A stretch of DNA of 64,000 bases from an uncultured Rhodospira sp. (lineage in GTDB: Bacteria; Pseudomonadota; Alphaproteobacteria; Rhodospirillales; Rhodospirillaceae). Below are positions 62,668 to 64,000 of the stretch, one piece after another (the stretch's first letter is position 1; the number at the start of each line of letters is the position of its first letter). The notes under the pieces were generated by a model, which ran no database searches, was not told where the DNA came from, and was given only the letters and a program-made list of their open reading frames with translations. Location: the NCBI RefSeq assembly GCF_937138205.1, contig NZ_CAKZOT010000112.1:62001-126000 (forward strand), read 5' to 3'. The position numbers and the translations under genes are program-made.

Positions 62668-63984
62668 TCAGGCCTCCCACGTGGCGGCGTGGCGGCGCGC
62701 CTGCCAGACTCGCACGGCGCCCAGAAAGGCCTCGCGCAGGGGACCTTCCGGCACGGCCTCCACCACATCGTCGAGAAACGCCTCGACCAGCAGGGCCCGG
62801 GCTTCCGATTCGGGAATGCCGCGCGCCATCAGGTAGAACACATGGTCAGGGTCCAGTTCCCCGATGGTGGCGCCGTGACTGCACTTGACGTCGTCGGCGT
62901 AGATTTCCAGCTCCGGCTTGGTATCGACCTCGGCGCCACGCGCCAACAGCAGGGCCTGGTGCAACTGGTTGCCGTCGGTGCGCTGGGCATCGCGGCGCAC
63001 GATCACCTTGCCCTGGAACACGCCTCGGCCGCCGGCATCGACCACGCCCTTGAAGTGCTGGTCGGAGATGGCATCCGCCACGGCGTGGTCAACCACCAGC
63101 GTGGTGTCGATGTGGTGCCCCTCGGCCGCCCCATAGGCACCGTGCAGCCTCGCCTCGGCCCCGGTGCCGCGCAGCCGCACCCGGCCCTCGTTGCGCACCA
63201 GGCGTCCGCCCAGGGTCAGCGTGAACGCATCATAGGCGGCGTCCGCGTCCAGGGTCGTTTCCGTCAGGTCCAGATCCACCGCCTCGCTGGCCACGTTGAC
63301 CAGCCGCAGGTGCCGCAGCCGGGCGCGCGCCTCCAGGCGGATTTCGGTCACCGCGTTGGACAGGCTCTCGGCCGCCCCGGGCGCCGTCACACGGCTTTCG
63401 ACGAGCGTGGCGTCGGCCCCCTCGCCCATCACCACGAGATGACGCGGATGGACGTGCCGGGCACCGTCCGGGGCGTCGGTCACCGAGACGACATGGATGG
63501 GTTTGTCCAACGCCACGCCGGGCGCCACCAGGATCACCAGGCCATCGCCCATCAGCGCCGCGTTCAGCGACCCCATCGGCGCGTCCGACAGGTCGGCGAT
63601 CTGGCCCAGGTGCGGGCGCACCGTCTCCGGCTCCGTGGCCAGCAGATGGGACAGACGCACCATGCGCACGCCGGCCGGCAGGTCCCCCGGCAGCGACACG
63701 GCCCGGCCGTTCACCAGCATCACTTGGTGGACGTCCGGCAGGTCGAGCGCGCCGCGTCCGGCCCCGTCCGACGGACCCAGGGCGCCGTCATCCTGGGTGA
63801 ACGGGATCTTCGTCAGGCCCGACAGGTTGGTGTACTTCCAGGCCTCCACCTTCACCGTGGGAAGCCCACGTTCGCGGTAGACCGACAGGCCGGCCCGGCG
63901 CAGGTCGGCCAGCCAAGCCGGCTCGTCCGCGCCCAGGGCGGCGGCATCCAGAGTCCGGGGAATAAGATCGGTGGTTTCCGTCAT
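62668..63984 (-). CDS. sufD: Fe-S cluster assembly protein SufD
   Basis: A 438-aa scaffold subunit of SufBCD with the beta-helix core (about 130-370). GLPTVKVEAWKYTNLSGLTK near residue 40-59 and the C-terminal CSHGATIGELDPDHVFYLMA and RGIPESEARALLVEAFLDD are SufD/SufB landmarks; overall length and N-terminus fit SufD. The 16 bases upstream to the window edge probably hold the end of sufC. The order sufD-sufS-sufT-sufA is the usual alphaproteobacterial SUF arrangement. Confidence 0.95.
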   Translation of the reverse strand: MTETTDLIPRTLDAAALGADEPAWLADLRRAGLSVYRERGLPTVKVEAWKYTNLSGLTKIPFTQDDGALGPSDGAGRGALDLPDVHQVMLVNGRAVSLPGDLPAGVRMVRLSHLLATEPETVRPHLGQIADLSDAPMGSLNAALMGDGLVILVAPGVALDKPIHVVSVTDAPDGARHVHPRHLVVMGEGADATLVESRVTAPGAAESLSNAVTEIRLEARARLRHLRLVNVASEAVDLDLTETTLDADAAYDAFTLTLGGRLVRNEGRVRLRGTGAEARLHGAYGAAEGHHIDTTLVVDHAVADAISDQHFKGVVDAGGRGVFQGKVIVRRDAQRTDGNQLHQALLLARGAEVDTKPELEIYADDVKCSHGATIGELDPDHVFYLMARGIPESEARALLVEAFLDDVVEAVPEGPLREAFLGAVRVWQARRHAATWEA

Positions 63985-64000
63985 GATGGCACTCAGCCCT

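Overview
The window is a GC-rich (roughly two thirds G+C) stretch of an alphaproteobacterial chromosome, most likely Rhodospirillales/Rhodospirillaceae. The grounds are the dusB(nifR3)-ntrB-ntrC-ntrY-ntrX-trkA-aminotransferase-hfq-hflX order, a fused ispDF gene, an S9 with the N-terminal extension common in this class, and a sufD-sufS-DUF59-sufA block. No transposase, integrase, rRNA, tRNA or CRISPR array was recognised. Genes are dense and many start by 4-base overlaps.

Layout. 1-5.1 kb: the start of a CHAP-domain lipoprotein gene, a repeat-bearing gap, an ECHDC3-like crotonase, small proteins, rplM-rpsI, an entericidin-like lipoprotein and a VOC protein. 5.2-10.6 kb: aminotransferase-hom-glpX-recJ. 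10.7-20.9 kb: cell-wall and housekeeping genes (a lytic transglycosylase, rlpA, a D,D-carboxypeptidase, tmk, holB, metG, tatD, an MBL hydrolase). 21.0-32.6 kb: a phosphonate region with a LysR regulator, phnX, an FAD oxidoreductase, a coupled sulfotransferase/glycosyltransferase/deacetylase trio, a phosphonate-type hexapeptide acyltransferase and phnCDE1E2. 32.8-46.5 kb, all on the minus strand: dusB-ntrBC-ntrYX-trkA, then aminotransferase-HAD, hfq-hflX, a small protein and an inositol-monophosphatase-family protein. 46.6-60.5 kb: a CcsA-like membrane protein, ispDF, a cupin, a radical SAM protein, a very large MscS channel, PAP2, GT39, lptG, a degenerate HPt/receiver protein, lipB, cheW and a thioesterase. 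60.5-64 kb: the end of a suf operon.

How the parts work together. The phosphonate region reads as uptake (phnCDE) and hydrolysis (phnX) of 2-aminoethylphosphonate. No phnW transaminase is present; an FAD oxidoreductase overlaps phnX and may supply phosphonoacetaldehyde by oxidation. A Pho-box-like palindrome lies between the divergent acyltransferase and phnC genes. The ntr block is a translationally coupled nitrogen-control operon, and an exact GG-N10-GC element lies upstream of it.

Most notable signals: a 12-bp palindrome, TCTACTAGTAGA, present three times in a sequence where CTAG is very rare, once forced into rare codons of tatD; a glpX gene in the normal locus that has lost metal-binding aspartates; a protein combining a His-less HPt-like region with an Asp-less receiver; the sulfotransferase/glycosyltransferase/deacetylase trio inside the phosphonate region; and an A-rich hfq leader suited to autoregulation. 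All functional calls come from reading motifs, not from database searches.
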